This document shows, in pieces, positions 15,552-27,500 of a stretch of DNA of 64,000 nucleotides. The notes beneath the pieces were generated by a model, which saw nothing but the letters and a program-made list of their open reading frames with translations, ran no database searches and was not told the DNA's origin. Every line of letters begins with the position of its first letter. The stretch's first letter is position 1. The stretch is from Litomosoides sigmodontis (lineage: Eukaryota > Nematoda > Chromadorea > Rhabditida > Onchocercidae): assembly GCA_963070105.1 (NCBI GenBank), contig OY718808.1:7799398-7863397 (forward strand), read 5' to 3'. The position numbers and the translations under genes were made by a program.

Positions 15552-15715
15552 ATTGCTTCAAAGAGCAAGCAGAAAAAGGAGATTCGAAAACTGGAGAAGC
15601 ATCTGCTCTAGGGGTACCGTCCTTCTCATTGTAATAATATCGCGTTCCAGGCTTCGCTGCTCCACCCGTTCCGTCAAACAGTTCGACACCATCAAGCGAT
15701 AAAACGCATTTCCAT
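15552..15715. other. GC-richer, coding-like island of unclear strand
   Basis: On the plus strand it is preceded by TATTTCAG at about 15544-15551 and followed by CCATAG|GTATAA at 15715, as an exon would be, but every plus frame has a stop before that donor. On the minus strand a 68-codon frame is open (includes GTRYYYNEKDGTPRADASP) but has no acceptor and no ATG. It could be a short last exon on the plus strand (reads CFKEQAEKGDSKTGEASALG, then a stop soon after), a decayed exon, or chance. Confidence 0.2.
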
Positions 15716-16837
15716 AGGTATAATTTAAATTAAATTATGAAATATTTCACAGTAAAATTGGACCATCCTATTGCGTCATTTGCAGATACATAAAACTGTA
15801 ACCATAATCTCTTCACCTGTAATATCCGAAAACACTTTTCTAAATTTTGATTGAGAGATTCTAATCAAGAGATTGATCCCGATCTGCTAATCCTTGATAA
15901 AATAATTAATTTCAAGGATAATTAATGACTAAAGTTAAATCGCATGAAAATATGCAGGAAGATGAGCAAAACGATTTCATCTACAACAAGTGACCATGTA
16001 AAATAAATCGAAAGAGAAGAAGAGGAAAATAGCAAATGACAAATTTAGTGCCTACGAGATAATCTGCGAAATTGACAGCACGTTGTTTCACATTGACGTA
16101 ACGTGTGGAAGCGATTTGAGTTATCGTTACATCCACTGCACATGAATTCTTGTTCACAACGTTGTGCTTTTAGTATAATAAGCGAAATGCGCTAAGCCTT
16201 CTGATTCAATTTCCATCTACCGCACTTCACAGTCACTGCCGACGGCAGAAACTGATCACAGAATGAGAAGTCAATGATTCCTACCTTCCATTACCACCCT
16301 TCACCAGAGGGTGATATTCATTTCAAACCGTAAAAATAATGTAAAACTCACATTTCCAAACAATTTCCCAATTGCAATGGATGCAAGCAACGAGTGATAG
16401 CACTGGAGGAGAACACATCTTTTTTATGTTTATCTTCAAATAGTGTAATTTGAAATTTCCATTTCATTAAATTTAACCTTTTTCAGCCAACAAACTGATA
16501 CTGAAACAACTAAGCGAATTTCACGCAAATACAAATTTTTTAGATATTCAATTGGTTTTACATAATAAATTGAAGCTTGCAAGAGTGAAAGTTAAATTCA
16601 AAAAATTTCATGCTTTCAAATAATCGATGATCACTGGAACTTTATCATAACTTAATTCTCATTACGTGATTTACTGTATTATGTTATCATACGTCTATCG
16701 CTGAAGAATTCTCGGAAGTGTTTACACTTCTTCTAATACTTGAAATACACAAGTTTTCTCCACTTGTTGTCGAACAATCGTAACGCTCAATGGGTGGGTG
16801 GCTCATTGATCAGTTAATAACACTGATAAGTGTGATA

Positions 16838-19800
16838 TCAGTGATAAGGCAATAGTGAACCTCTTTCTAAGTCAAACCATCTAATTGCGCATCGTTTCTC
16901 ACAGCTCGTAATATTCTCGTAATTGTTACCACTGTTCGAGGTACATCCACTACTCCAGAATATCCGACATCGGTTACTTTTGATGTCATAGTAATACCGC
17001 GGTAGCCATTCCACGTTATGGTCACATTCGTCGGCTAATTTCGAATCGAATTCACCACATTCTGCAAATCCACCAAAATTTCTTTTTTTTTTTTTAAAAA
17101 AACAAACCATCCTTAATTAAGTTTTATAATTAATTTCGTGAATTAATATTTTTATGCAATTAATTAAGTCAACTTGTTAATTTATAGTTCTCGCCTGATG
17201 AAATAGGTGTGAATTGGTCGAAATGATCGGTTGTGCTATTATTCTTCGCATCTACCGCTCGCGGATGAACTTTTTGATGAGAGCGACGATAGGCTCGTAA
17301 TATGTGAAGATCGAAATTGTTGGTGCTATCTGCTTGCGTGTTATTAACGTGCGTTTGAGTTACACGTATTTGGGAAAGGTTGCTTGCAGAAGTTAAATGA
17401 GCTGAAATTTTCTCTTCCAATTTATTTGATTCGAAATGCGTATTCTGCATAGGCCTCGTTCATCTCATAAATTATCAGAAGTTCAGCAGATATCAGTGAA
17501 TTTCTAAATCGGAAATAAAATTAAAACACAAAGTGCCACCAAAATCCTTCATTGTTACAACTTGACTGCAATTGCATTACAAATAAAACTTCAATTTTAC
17601 TTCCAAGTAAAATTTCAAAATAGAGTTTTGAGAACTTAGCGTTCGTTTCAAACGTTTATTTAGATTATTAACAAAAAGTTTCAGAATTATTTTTGCAAAA
17701 AAAAATTTATCTCTTCAAAAGGATACCGAGAGATGAAGTATTATTGTATTCTGTGTTTCCAATCTTTGAAACAGTAACTGCTTTAATAGGTCTAATGCGC
17801 GCATCGACAAAAAAATCTAAAAAATTGATATTTGAAAAATTGACAATTATTAAAAACAAACTCAAATTAAAATTATTTTTCAAGACGAAAGGAACATTTA
17901 TCGAATGCGACCATCAAAAATATTTTTCGTCCGCGTCGGTTCATTCGATCTTATTAGTTCGTACGGTTGTGAAAACATTGCCGAAATTTGTCCGAGATGA
18001 TGTTCACCGGCTCGTTGCAACGATTTTTGATCCTGAAAATGACCAAACTGTCATATAGTATTTTGTACGAGTGAAAAAAAAACAATTTAAATGATTGAAA
18101 ATACTTTACAGTCCTATAAACTTATAATAATGGTTATAGCTTTGGCAATTTCAAAATACCACACTTGCGGTAAATGCATAGAGAATTTTAAGAGCTGCAA
18201 ACGTTACGCGCACGTATTATTAAATTAAACTTTTACTGATTGAATCAAATTTTTGCTTAAAAGAAAAAGTTGAAAACATTGAGCGCCTAATTTCTCTCGT
18301 ATTTCAAATAATCAATTATTTTATTAATTTTTGCAAATAAATTAAGCATATGATTTGTTATTAATTGGAAATGCCGTTCAATTAGTGCAAAATTTTACGT
18401 TTTCAATTTGCTTGGACTGTTCGCACAATCTTTTGCAAGCGCCGCGATGATAAAACATATTGGTTGCTTTACGGCGACGCTTCGAGCACGAAGCGTCGTA
18501 CCAGAACATTTCACATTTTGAGTTCGTTTGATTGTAGAAAAATCGTGGACGCCAATCGAACGTTTTACAGCCGCGACGTAAATTTTTGTCAAATTTTAGA
18601 GCGCATACTGTAAATACATTATAAATGTTTTCATGGAACTAATTTACGTACGTATTGAATTTTGTAGAAATAGAAGAAATTAAAATGCATCACGCAGAGA
18701 TATTTGGCCATTCATTTAGCTTCTTTTTTTTTTTTGCGAAATGCGTAATTTGTATTCCTTCGAAATGACACGGAATGTAACATTTAAAATATTTTAGCTA
18801 AATTTTTTTGTGTTTTAGATGAATGTGACAAGGAACAATGAGCAAATAATATAAATTTGATAAAATTAAAAGTGGAAAAATTTTTTGCTTTCTTATTACT
18901 GCTAGAAATGAAGTAGAAGTTATTCAACGAGGAAGGAGTTAGTTAGCGTAGATGGATAGAAAGGTAAATTAGTAAATATTTTATAATTACCTGTTTTTTT
19001 TACAGTTACATTTTTTGACTTCTCTAATTTTAATTCCTTTCGCCGTGCACACTGTAACTTACATGCCTGAAATTTTTTTTACAAAGCGAGTAATGACAAA
19101 TGATAGGCATCTAAAAGAGCTAAATTATGCGAAAGTAATAAAGAAAGACTAGTTAATCTATTCGGAATAGTTTCGGATCCGTCACGTTCACGTCGACTGT
19201 CAATGCCATGAAATTACCCAAATTGGCGCAGTCAACATATTTTGGCGACACCGTTTTCGGTATTGCGAGTCAAACGATTGATTGCAAATGGCTAAAATTT
19301 ACATTAAAATTGCTATTTGAAATACTTAATTTTGCAAAAGTTGCGGATTTTTTTTTTAATTCTCAAATACTACTGCAATTATTTGAATCAAACTAATTTA
19401 AGCAGCATTTATAGCGCGTATTGTATTGGTGCTAAGCAAGCTTTTGTATTACTTGGAAAATTGCAATTTGCTAATCTAAATTTTTTAAAAAAAAATGCGA
19501 AATTAAAAGAGATGACTGTAGGAAGACTGTTTTGTGAGAAATTTCAGCTTTGTACCACATTTTGCATAACACTGTCGCCTGTTCGGGAAACGATTTTCAT
19601 TTCCGTTGCAACCACTAAAAATTATTTCTACAAATTTAGAATTTTATTTTAATTCTTTCCACTGCATTAGGTGATTTGCTGCATCGATATGTAATGGTAC
19701 TTAAATTCTTTAAATTCTTTCAAGCGTACATTACTTATGGAACTCTTCACAATGATTGAACGTATCGAATATTTTCGAATTTTTGACAACTTTTTGATAT

Positions 19801-20680
19801 TTAAATTAAATTCTTGTTGTTGCTGATATTAGTAAAGCTAAAGCCCGACTGGAAAATGTTCCAAATATAAAGCGATTTAATTTGAATATACCTAACATTA
19901 TTAAACAGAGTAATGTAATTCGAAAACATCTAACAGCAGCATTAATTCTCAATTTTTTACTTCAACTTTTAATTTTTACTTCAACTAATTTTATATTTAT
20001 GACGTAAAACAGAGTAGTATGTTTGGTTGGATTAACGAATTACGAATCGATCAATACTTACCTATAAATAAATTTTCGACATTTATGATCATAGCTGTTA
20101 TAATAAAAGAGTGGAATTCGTTGTGAACAGTTACCACGTTGAAGAGGTTGCTGCATTGAAGTTATTTTTGCAAATTTCACGAGTAGCAAGTAATTGGAAT
20201 TAATTATTACACTTACGTGAAAATGAAGTGTAAGTGACTCATCAAAATTCCTTTCTAATAACGTCATTTTTTCATTTTAATACTTATAATTTTCAAAGCT
20301 TTGTAGAGCAAAAATACATGGTGAAATATTTGAATTTCCTTTTTTTATTAACTTCAAATGTATAGTTAGTTTACAGTTCTGATGAATGCAAGAAAACGGC
20401 ATAAAATATTTCCGAAAATCAGGACAGAATTGTAAACACTACTGAAAAAAAAATTTTTTTGAGTTGGCTTCTTGTGAATTTTGAAGGAGAGAGAGAGAGA
20501 GAGAGAGAGAATTTAAATAATGCCAAAGTGAGAAGTACAAATTCATTTTACCTGACACGGATGAGTTTTGACATTTGAAAATGTAGCTGTTAATTTAACT
20601 ATGGGACTGTTCGAAGTTTCAGCTATGCTATGAGAAGCTGGAAAAAATAGAATCAGTAGAAGCGCATATGTCGCATCCAT
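16838..20680 (-). CDS. Secreted multi-domain Kunitz (BPTI-type) protein
   Basis: Model exons: 20680-20552, 20150-20062, 19614-19556, 19291-19218, 19066-18991, 18607-18399, 17444-17174, 17061-16838, all phase-compatible, about 376 aa. The ATG is followed by a clear signal peptide (hydrophobic YALLLILFFPASHS), so the protein is predicted extracellular. Kunitz 1 is split over the first three exons and has six cysteines (PCQ, RGNC, DHKC, SGC, RQC, YAKC). Exons 4-5 hold only pieces of a second domain: a C1-C2 part with FDSQYRKRC and a C5-C6 part ACKLQC. A third intact domain lies in exon 6 (CALKFD, RGCK, SKCEMFWY, ASC, GACKRLC). The last exon carries a fourth (CGEFDSKLADEC, SNRCRIFW, SGC, TSCEKRC) shortly before the stop. 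A linker lies in exon 7. A further phase-0 segment beginning at 18032 after TTTTCAG may be an extra exon. The likely role is serine-protease inhibition. The residue after the second Cys (P1) is S, K and D in domains 1, 3 and 4, so only domain 3 looks trypsin-directed. Confidence 0.8.
17900..18032 (-). CDS. Possible extra exon of the Kunitz gene
   Basis: After a strong acceptor (GGTCATTTTCAG) at 18033 the minus strand is open in the required phase and reads DQKSLQRAGEHHLGQIS and onward for about 40 codons before a stop. The donor is unclear: candidates near 17955 and 17900 break phase with the next exon at 17444. It may be an alternative or terminal exon. The plus-strand open frame 17693-18058 over the same DNA looks like its shadow. 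Confidence 0.35.
19412..19470 (-). pseudogene. Orphan Kunitz C1-C2 half-exon, apparently decayed
   Basis: Following an AG at 19471-19472 the frame that continues exon 3 reads ANCNFPSNTKACLAPIQYAL and then hits TAA with no GT before it. The C-x8-C spacing followed by a Pro-Ile-x-Tyr segment matches the start of a Kunitz domain. Out of frame just past the stop, YKCC-like codons appear. It looks like the remnant of a duplicated domain exon. A sequencing indel cannot be excluded. Confidence 0.4.
20486..20511. repeat. (GA)n microsatellite in Kunitz intron 1
   Basis: About 13 GA units directly downstream of the first coding exon of the minus-strand Kunitz gene. Confidence 0.95.
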
Positions 20681-21148
20681 TTATTTTGAAATACTGAAAA
20701 TGACTTATTTATACGACATTGCTTACAATGAAAACTCAATTTTCACGTTTCTTTTCTTTTTGTTTACAGCAATCCAAATCAAAAGTAGATGTGCGCCATT
20801 CTATGCTTATGCACGAAGCACGAAGCTTCTTAATTTCATATTGAACTTTTCGCATCTTTCGACAAGCTAAAATGATGAAGCAAAGAGGAAAACCAAACTT
20901 CCAATTAAATACACATAAATTTTATGAAATCACAATATTTGAATTAATATAATCAAATTCGTTAAAATTTTCAACTCAAACATAATATGATTGGCCATAG
21001 TTTTAAATATTGGAAATGAAAATGGCTAAACAATCATGAAATGCATTTGGCGCAGCTTTTTGCTTATTTGTCCTTGAATTCCGATTTTTTTTTCTGGTCA
21101 CTTACGGTTTAATTTTGATCATTCATGATTTGACCAAAATCACATTCA

Positions 21149-21225
21149 TCATATTTATTCATTGATATTATTCATTGATCTTATTTATTGATCATAAATT
21201 GATATTATTTATTGATCGGAAATTA
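21149..21225. repeat. Imperfect tandem array of ATTGATATTATTC-like units
   Basis: ATTCATTGATATTATT, ATTGATCTTATTT and ATTGATCATAAATTG variants repeat about five times. Confidence 0.7.
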
Positions 21226-24008
21226 ATTTAAATGATATGAAATAATACCAAAAAGATTAGCATAACCTCTGCTTTTCCAAAACCCTTCTTCAATTTAAAA
21301 TTTTTCATTCATGCATTGCAAATTTTTTTGAAGTGAAAAATTCACAGCTTGAAAGTTTTCTTTTCATCAAATCAACCAAACACTCATTTTTCCTAGTCGT
21401 CGAATTATTCGTGTTTTCGTCAATCTCTTTGCCTTGGGAAATTCCAAAACGAAGAACGCAAGTACCGAACGTTTAAATTGAACCGTCCAAGAAGGTCGAA
21501 GAGGAGAAATAAATCGGACATTACTTGAAAGTTTACAATGAAGCTTACCCAAATTTGTAACCTAAGATATTTACTTAAAATTATTTCAAATAAATTGACT
21601 GTAATCGATTACAGTTTGTTTTTCTCTTTAATAAGCAAATTTATAGTATGCCTCTGCGTGAGAAAACGTGTAGACGTCATGTGGAAGCAAACATTTGTCC
21701 ATGTTAAACATCACACTTGCAAATTTGAGATTGAAATTCAGGTTTCGGTTGTTAGAATAAATTTCATTTACAAACGGTACAAGACGAAAAAATGCTAATA
21801 TTGATGAAGGCAATTGGAATAAGCAAAATTTAAAATAAACTCATGGAGGAATATTTTATTTTGTTAAACATGGAGCAACGTTGCCAGTTAGGGTAGTTAA
21901 AGGAAACATATGAGAAATAAAATTTAAGTTTTGAAAAAAGGCTGTGATGTGAAAAAGCCTAAGAGAATGCCAAAGCATTCAATTAGTTCGTTTCTTCTAA
22001 GAAAATATTCATATAAAAATAAAAATGTAAAATTTGATTTTATTTTAAGCACGCTAAAGTCCTATCAAAACGAACTGATTAAATTGGCAGTGCACATTTT
22101 ATGGACGAATGTTTTGCAATTTTTGCGGAAAACGTATCTAAAATTGATAACAATCACTGATTGTTTTCCTCATTTCTCAAAAATCATCGACGTTCTCGCT
22201 AACTTTTTTTTCCAACGATTAATTGAAGAACTTATAAGAAATCAAATGAGAGAGAGAGAGAGAAAGAGAGAAAGTTGCTAATTCTAGAAAAGAGGAAAAA
22301 TTCAGATTATCAGATTTGAACGAAAAGAGTGCTGCGAAAAACTGCCATTGAATTTTGCAACGAAATAATTTTATAAAAATAAAATAAGAAGTGGAATAAA
22401 AGTGAGGAAAAAACAAAATTTGAAATTCACGTATTGCAAAAAAAAAAGCGTGAAATTTTTACAACAAATTTACTTCTACATGGGAATTTTTGAAAGGCAA
22501 AAGATGAGCATAAAAATTTTCGCTTCTTTTTTATTCACAAAGATTGAAAACCGGAAAGAGCAACAGGCAACAGATTGATCTGAAGCAAGAGAGTTGGGTC
22601 GACAAGAGGGATAAGAAAATGAAGGCGAATGTTTTTGTTTTTGCCATTTTCAGCAGTGAAGTACTCGTACTTGTAATTTAAATGTCAAATTAAAAAGTGA
22701 AAAATTTGTTGAGGGAAATGTTGAGGGAGGGAGGGAGAAGGATGTTTTCGGTGAGTGAAAAGTAAAGTGCAGAAAGATCGTTGCCTAACAAAGTTTATTC
22801 CTTTTTTGTTTCCCGTTGCAGTCATTTCATTTTGAGGAAAACTGCCAAGTAATTAGTGGAAGGATGAAATTCACTCTCTCATTCCACCCACACCTTACTT
22901 TTGCAATGCGAAATTTGATGTTAAATTTAGATGACTGCAGAGCTCCCATAAATCAATTTGGCAATTCTTATAAAGGAATAACCACAAAAGTACGGATAAA
23001 TTGTGCTGCAATCATTTACATTTAATTAATTGAAAGATTATAAAAATCAGGAAAATTGTTTACATATTGTGGAATTAACAATTAATGAATTATAAAATTA
23101 AGCGGGTAAGCGACTAGCTAATTATAGTGCATAATGTGAATCGCTTGTCACAGTCGAATGTTTTTTCTGTTCAAAAATTAAACAAATTGGAATAAACGAG
23201 TGGTGTATTCTTCCAGAATTGCAGTTATACTGCTCTTCCCAAGCTCCATTTCCAGTGCAGCACTTTTATTGAGTAATTGAATTGTTAGGAAGGTATTAGC
23301 CGAATGATAACAACAATTACTGCTAATAAATGAACTATTAAAGGATACTTTTTAATGAGAATATTATGAAATTTTAGGAAAGCAATTTCTCGGAAAGAAA
23401 TTAGAATATTTCATAAAAACGATTCCATTTTTTCAACTTCAATTTTTACATCGTTAACAATTGCAGTTAATTGCAGCAACCTTTACTACCCATCAACAGC
23501 AACTTATTCTGTCGTTATTAGCTACTTAATTAGAATTTAATAAGCATTAGAAGGAACAAACATAGGTTTGAAAATTGTCAAAATCATTATTTAAACCTGA
23601 AATACCTGTAGGTCAATGTCAGTGAGGTGAGGCTCATAGCTTGCTATCATCAGTATCATCACGTAAGCAAGGCTTCTCAAGCATTATTAAATGATGTCCT
23701 GTGATAATGTATGGTGCAAGCGATCGACGATCACTTCATATTTCATCAAAAAAAAAATCATTTACTACGACATCAATGCAGTGGACACAGTTCTCAGAAA
23801 TAATGCATATCCTCATTATCACTTCAAATTGAATAGTCAAAAATTTTTTTTGAAAGGAATAAATGCTGATAATTCCAGTAAAAATTTAAGTAATTTTTTA
23901 GTGGAATTTTGTCAAGGCACAAAAATTGAAAAAAATTAGGCAAAAGATGCTGCCGATTTAGAAATTAAAATGAAGTTTTCCAAAAGATATGATACTGTAT
24001 TAGGTAAC

Positions 24009-24114
24009 AAATAGATTTCAAATTTAATTCTCCTGTTGCTATTAAAAAAGAAATGAAGAAGAAATAGATTTTAAATTTAATTCTCCTGTTGTTATTAAAA
24101 AAGAAATGAAAAAC
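24009..24114. repeat. 53-bp tandem duplication
   Basis: Two adjacent copies begin AAATAGATTT and contain AATTCTCCTGTTG followed by ATTAAAAAAGAAATGAA. They differ at a few positions and lie about 0.4 kb downstream of the STAR gene stop. Confidence 0.85.
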
Positions 24115-24498
24115 AGTGAAGTGAGGTTTTTCTTGAAGTGAAATTTTTTTATTGAGTTTTTTTTTTTTGAACGAATTGAAGCCTTAATAAAGCGCAACTT
24201 TTTTTTTGGGAGATAAGAAAAAAGAGGCGAGAAAGAGGTGAAATAATTTAAAATGAAATATCGAACCATTATTGATTACCTCGAAGAAACCAACATTTCT
24301 CACAACTTGTCTCTTCGGTCGAAATAAACGATTAAATTTCACAAAATCATATATTTCCTTAAGCAAAATCGTCTATTTTCCATGATAATTTCATCCCACA
24401 AGTGGCAGGGAAATTGCATTGTTGCTTCCATGGATTAAAAAAAAAATAGTTCAGTTCCATTAAATCACGTTTATTTCACGTCTTCTGCTCACGCATAT

Positions 24499-24504
24499 TT
24501 TATT
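24499..24504 (-). promoter_or_regulatory. AATAAA overlapping the STAR stop codon (poly(A) signal candidate)
   Basis: The minus strand reads TGTCAATAAAAT, so a canonical hexamer overlaps the TAA stop. A second AATAAA lies at 24470-24475, a more normal distance downstream. Confidence 0.35.
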
Positions 24505-27500
24505 GACAACCGTTGGGACCGTCACCAGAGCCATCAGCGCAAAAGTTTGCCGTTGCATTAAGTAATGCCGCAGCTGTAAGGTACTGCTGCAGATTGATAG
24601 ACTCAACGTTTGATGATTGCGTCATTTCGTCGCCAATCGATATTCCATTACTGTTAACTGTTGGAGCAGATCTGAAAAAACTAATGAATTCCGGAAAGGA
24701 TGAATTCAATCACGAAGATAAGTAATTCAGTTCTTTGCCACTCTCTACTTCATTGTTGGTCTCAGAGATCAGTACACACGACACATAGATGCAATAGAGA
24801 AATTAAAATTTAATTTCTAACTGCTGCCGGAGTTGCAGTGGTTCACCTCTAGCACTACGTCAAACAGTTAAATACTGACGCGTACATCTTATTAGAATAG
24901 AAGAAACCGTACCCAGTAACTATATGATTACAGCACTCTCTTGCTACCATGTTGGATGAATTATCATAGACGTTGAAAATCGGTGGATTCCACACATATT
25001 GCGTAACCGGGGCAGTGAATCCACACGTACGAGGATACTGTGGCAGTGCTGGTGCAATCTCTTCTTGTGCCTCACCGACTACTGTCCCTGTCGCTGTTGT
25101 TGTCGTCGTTGTTGTTGCAACTGTTGCTGCTTGTTGGTTGCTCGGAATGCTACATTTCAGGAAGATTTATTTAATCATATCATATCACTGCTCTCTTTCA
25201 ATGCGTAAAACACTTAATTTAGGAAATTTCCGCCAGTTGACATTTGCTGAGCAATCTCATTGATTAAAAATTTTGCGAATAAAAAATTTCACATTTCTTC
25301 ACTCCTAAATACGCCCATAAAATTTACCTAACAGTTCCACCGTTTACACGTCTACCGTAGCAATCGGTAACCTCAAAAGCATCCATGTCAAATCCCAGCG
25401 ATGCAAGTGCTTGACGTGTATTTGCCGTGCATGTATTGTACGGATAATGCTGCGTACAGTTATGTGACAAATTTGCGCCTATTCTATACATTGCAAAAAG
25501 ATTACACATTCATTAATCGAATCAAACAAAAATTTTGCACAATTCCGCTTTGACACTTTTGATTAAAGTTATTTTTGCGTTTTCTTTTTTTCGTTTCTTA
25601 TTTCTCCCAACTTTTTTCTTCTCATAGCAATGGGAAATGTTCCATTCTGATTAATGTGCGAATTTTTGTAGGAAAAATTAATTTGTGTAGCGTATGGGCA
25701 GAGAGAAAGTTTCAAACTTCGAATATTTCAAATTTGAAAAATGAGTTCACTCCAGAAAATGCATAGAAAGGAGAGAAAGATTCGTCACTTAAATTACGCG
25801 ACAAAATTGCAGTCGACAATCTCTTTTTACCAAAAAAAAAAGTAGAGATGTAAAAAATTTTCAGCTTTAATTTTAAAGCATAAGAAACGATGTTGTATTT
25901 GTTTAAATTACATTGACTAATTAAAGTTTAATTTGAACAAGATGAATAATAAAAAATATTTTCAACTATTTTTAAAATAACTCTACCTGGAATTACAGAT
26001 TCTCGAACATCCGTTATTCTGAAATAAATAGATAATTTCAAACACTATGACGTAAAAATTCGCAACATAAAAATAAATTGAATTAGACTAATTAGATAAG
26101 TATAATTGGAAAATGATTGTTTAACTACTTTGTAACAGTTTGGAGTGATTTTAAATGATTGCCTCTCCATTAAACTGCTAACACTTTTCTGATTAATTTA
26201 CCAACCTCATTGTTTCTATTTGTAAATACCGGAATATTGCTCGTTCCACGGATTGCACTTCCAGTTCCAACTTGACCTAAATTGATTGGTGACAGTAGCG
26301 GGCGACTGCCTGAATTTTATTGTCTTAGAGGTAATTAGATATTTAGAAGAAAAAATTTCCCGCTGCAGCTAAAGTATTGTATGATCGCAAATGAAATTAA
26401 AATAAATTTATTCCCTTAAATAATTTCACATTTGCTTAAAGTAAACTAATCTCTTGCATGGGTGAAATTAAATAAAATAAGCAGTTAATTAATCATGTAG
26501 GAATATTTACGAAGCATTATTCGAGAAGCAATGGTTGGTCGATATGTACCATTAATAATTGACAATTCCATTAGCTGCTTCCGTTTCAGCTCATCCTCAC
26601 CTTCTGGCTAAAATAAAAATTTCAATATTTCCTGCTACTCATCCATGCATTTTTCGGGCTAAATAAGAACAGTGTTTGAGATGAAGTCATTTTGTTAAAA
26701 CGATTTTCATTTCTTTAATTTATTCAGTTGAATGTTTGCCAGATGAATTAAAATGTAAAATAAACCGGTGGAATAAGCATGTAACGAATGCGTTCAGCAG
26801 CACGTCTTATTTTCTCCTTTGCTATCTCTTCGAAATCTTCACATTGCACCAAAACGTGTAATTCCTCTTTTCTGCTATCATTCCAGGTTGTCTGACAGTG
26901 TGAGTTGCTCTTAAATTGCACATTTTTCACTAAAACTTTTTGAATAATTTAACATTTTATCACTTCTAAATTTAATACACTTAAAAAAGAAATTAGAAAA
27001 GTTTGATGCTTTCATTGATTGAATTTGTAATAAACAAATTAACTTCACGAGTGGAACCACGTCCACGAATCATGATACGACAACCACATTGCTCCTCAAG
27101 CTGCTTAGCGGTCATTCCACGAGGACCAAGAATACGTCCAACAAAGTTGTACTGTAAAAAAACAAAGAAAAAAAAAAGAGAATAGGATGGATAATTTATT
27201 TAAAATTTATCATCTAACCTGTTAGGAGAGAACTAACATTAGGATATTCGTTCACTGGAATGAATATTTTCTCTTGCAGGAACACTTTTTTTCCATTTGC
27301 TACAGCAGTTGTTTTTCGAGCACCGATAGCTTCTCGACGTACCGCCGTTTTCGGTACTACCGCTCTCTCCGCTTCCTTCGCCATTCCTCCGCTAACACTT
27401 TGACGAATTTTAGCAATTTCTGTACCATTAAATTTCACAATAACCAATCAAAAGTTAAATTTAAAGCAAGTGTAAGCATGAGTAAATGCTGCAACCGAAG

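Larger units (their letters stand above)
11146..16837. other. Gene-poor interval downstream of the Kunitz gene
   Basis: No supportable gene. It contains a CT tract (11757-11801), GATA motifs near 13250-13310, CGATCG-rich palindromic sequence near 13143-13171, and a short GC-richer island at about 15552-15715 that looks coding-like on both strands without a consistent splice model. Confidence 0.5.
20681..24499. other. Intergenic: upstream of Kunitz gene, downstream of STAR gene
   Basis: No gene supported. It contains an imperfect tandem TTATTTATTGATC-type array (about 21149-21225), a GA tract near 22247-22270 and a 53-bp tandem duplication at 24009-24114. The promoter of the Kunitz gene should lie in the right flank of 20680. 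Confidence 0.5.

Noticed and set aside
17693..18058. 121-codon plus-strand ORF inside the Kunitz gene
   Set aside because: No splice or start support; the opposite strand has a strong acceptor and a phase-correct reading, so it is probably a shadow.
24513..25263. Plus-strand ORFs rich in Cys/Ala/Val
   Set aside because: Complements of STAR exons 12 and 13, whose minus-strand phases fit the full gene model.
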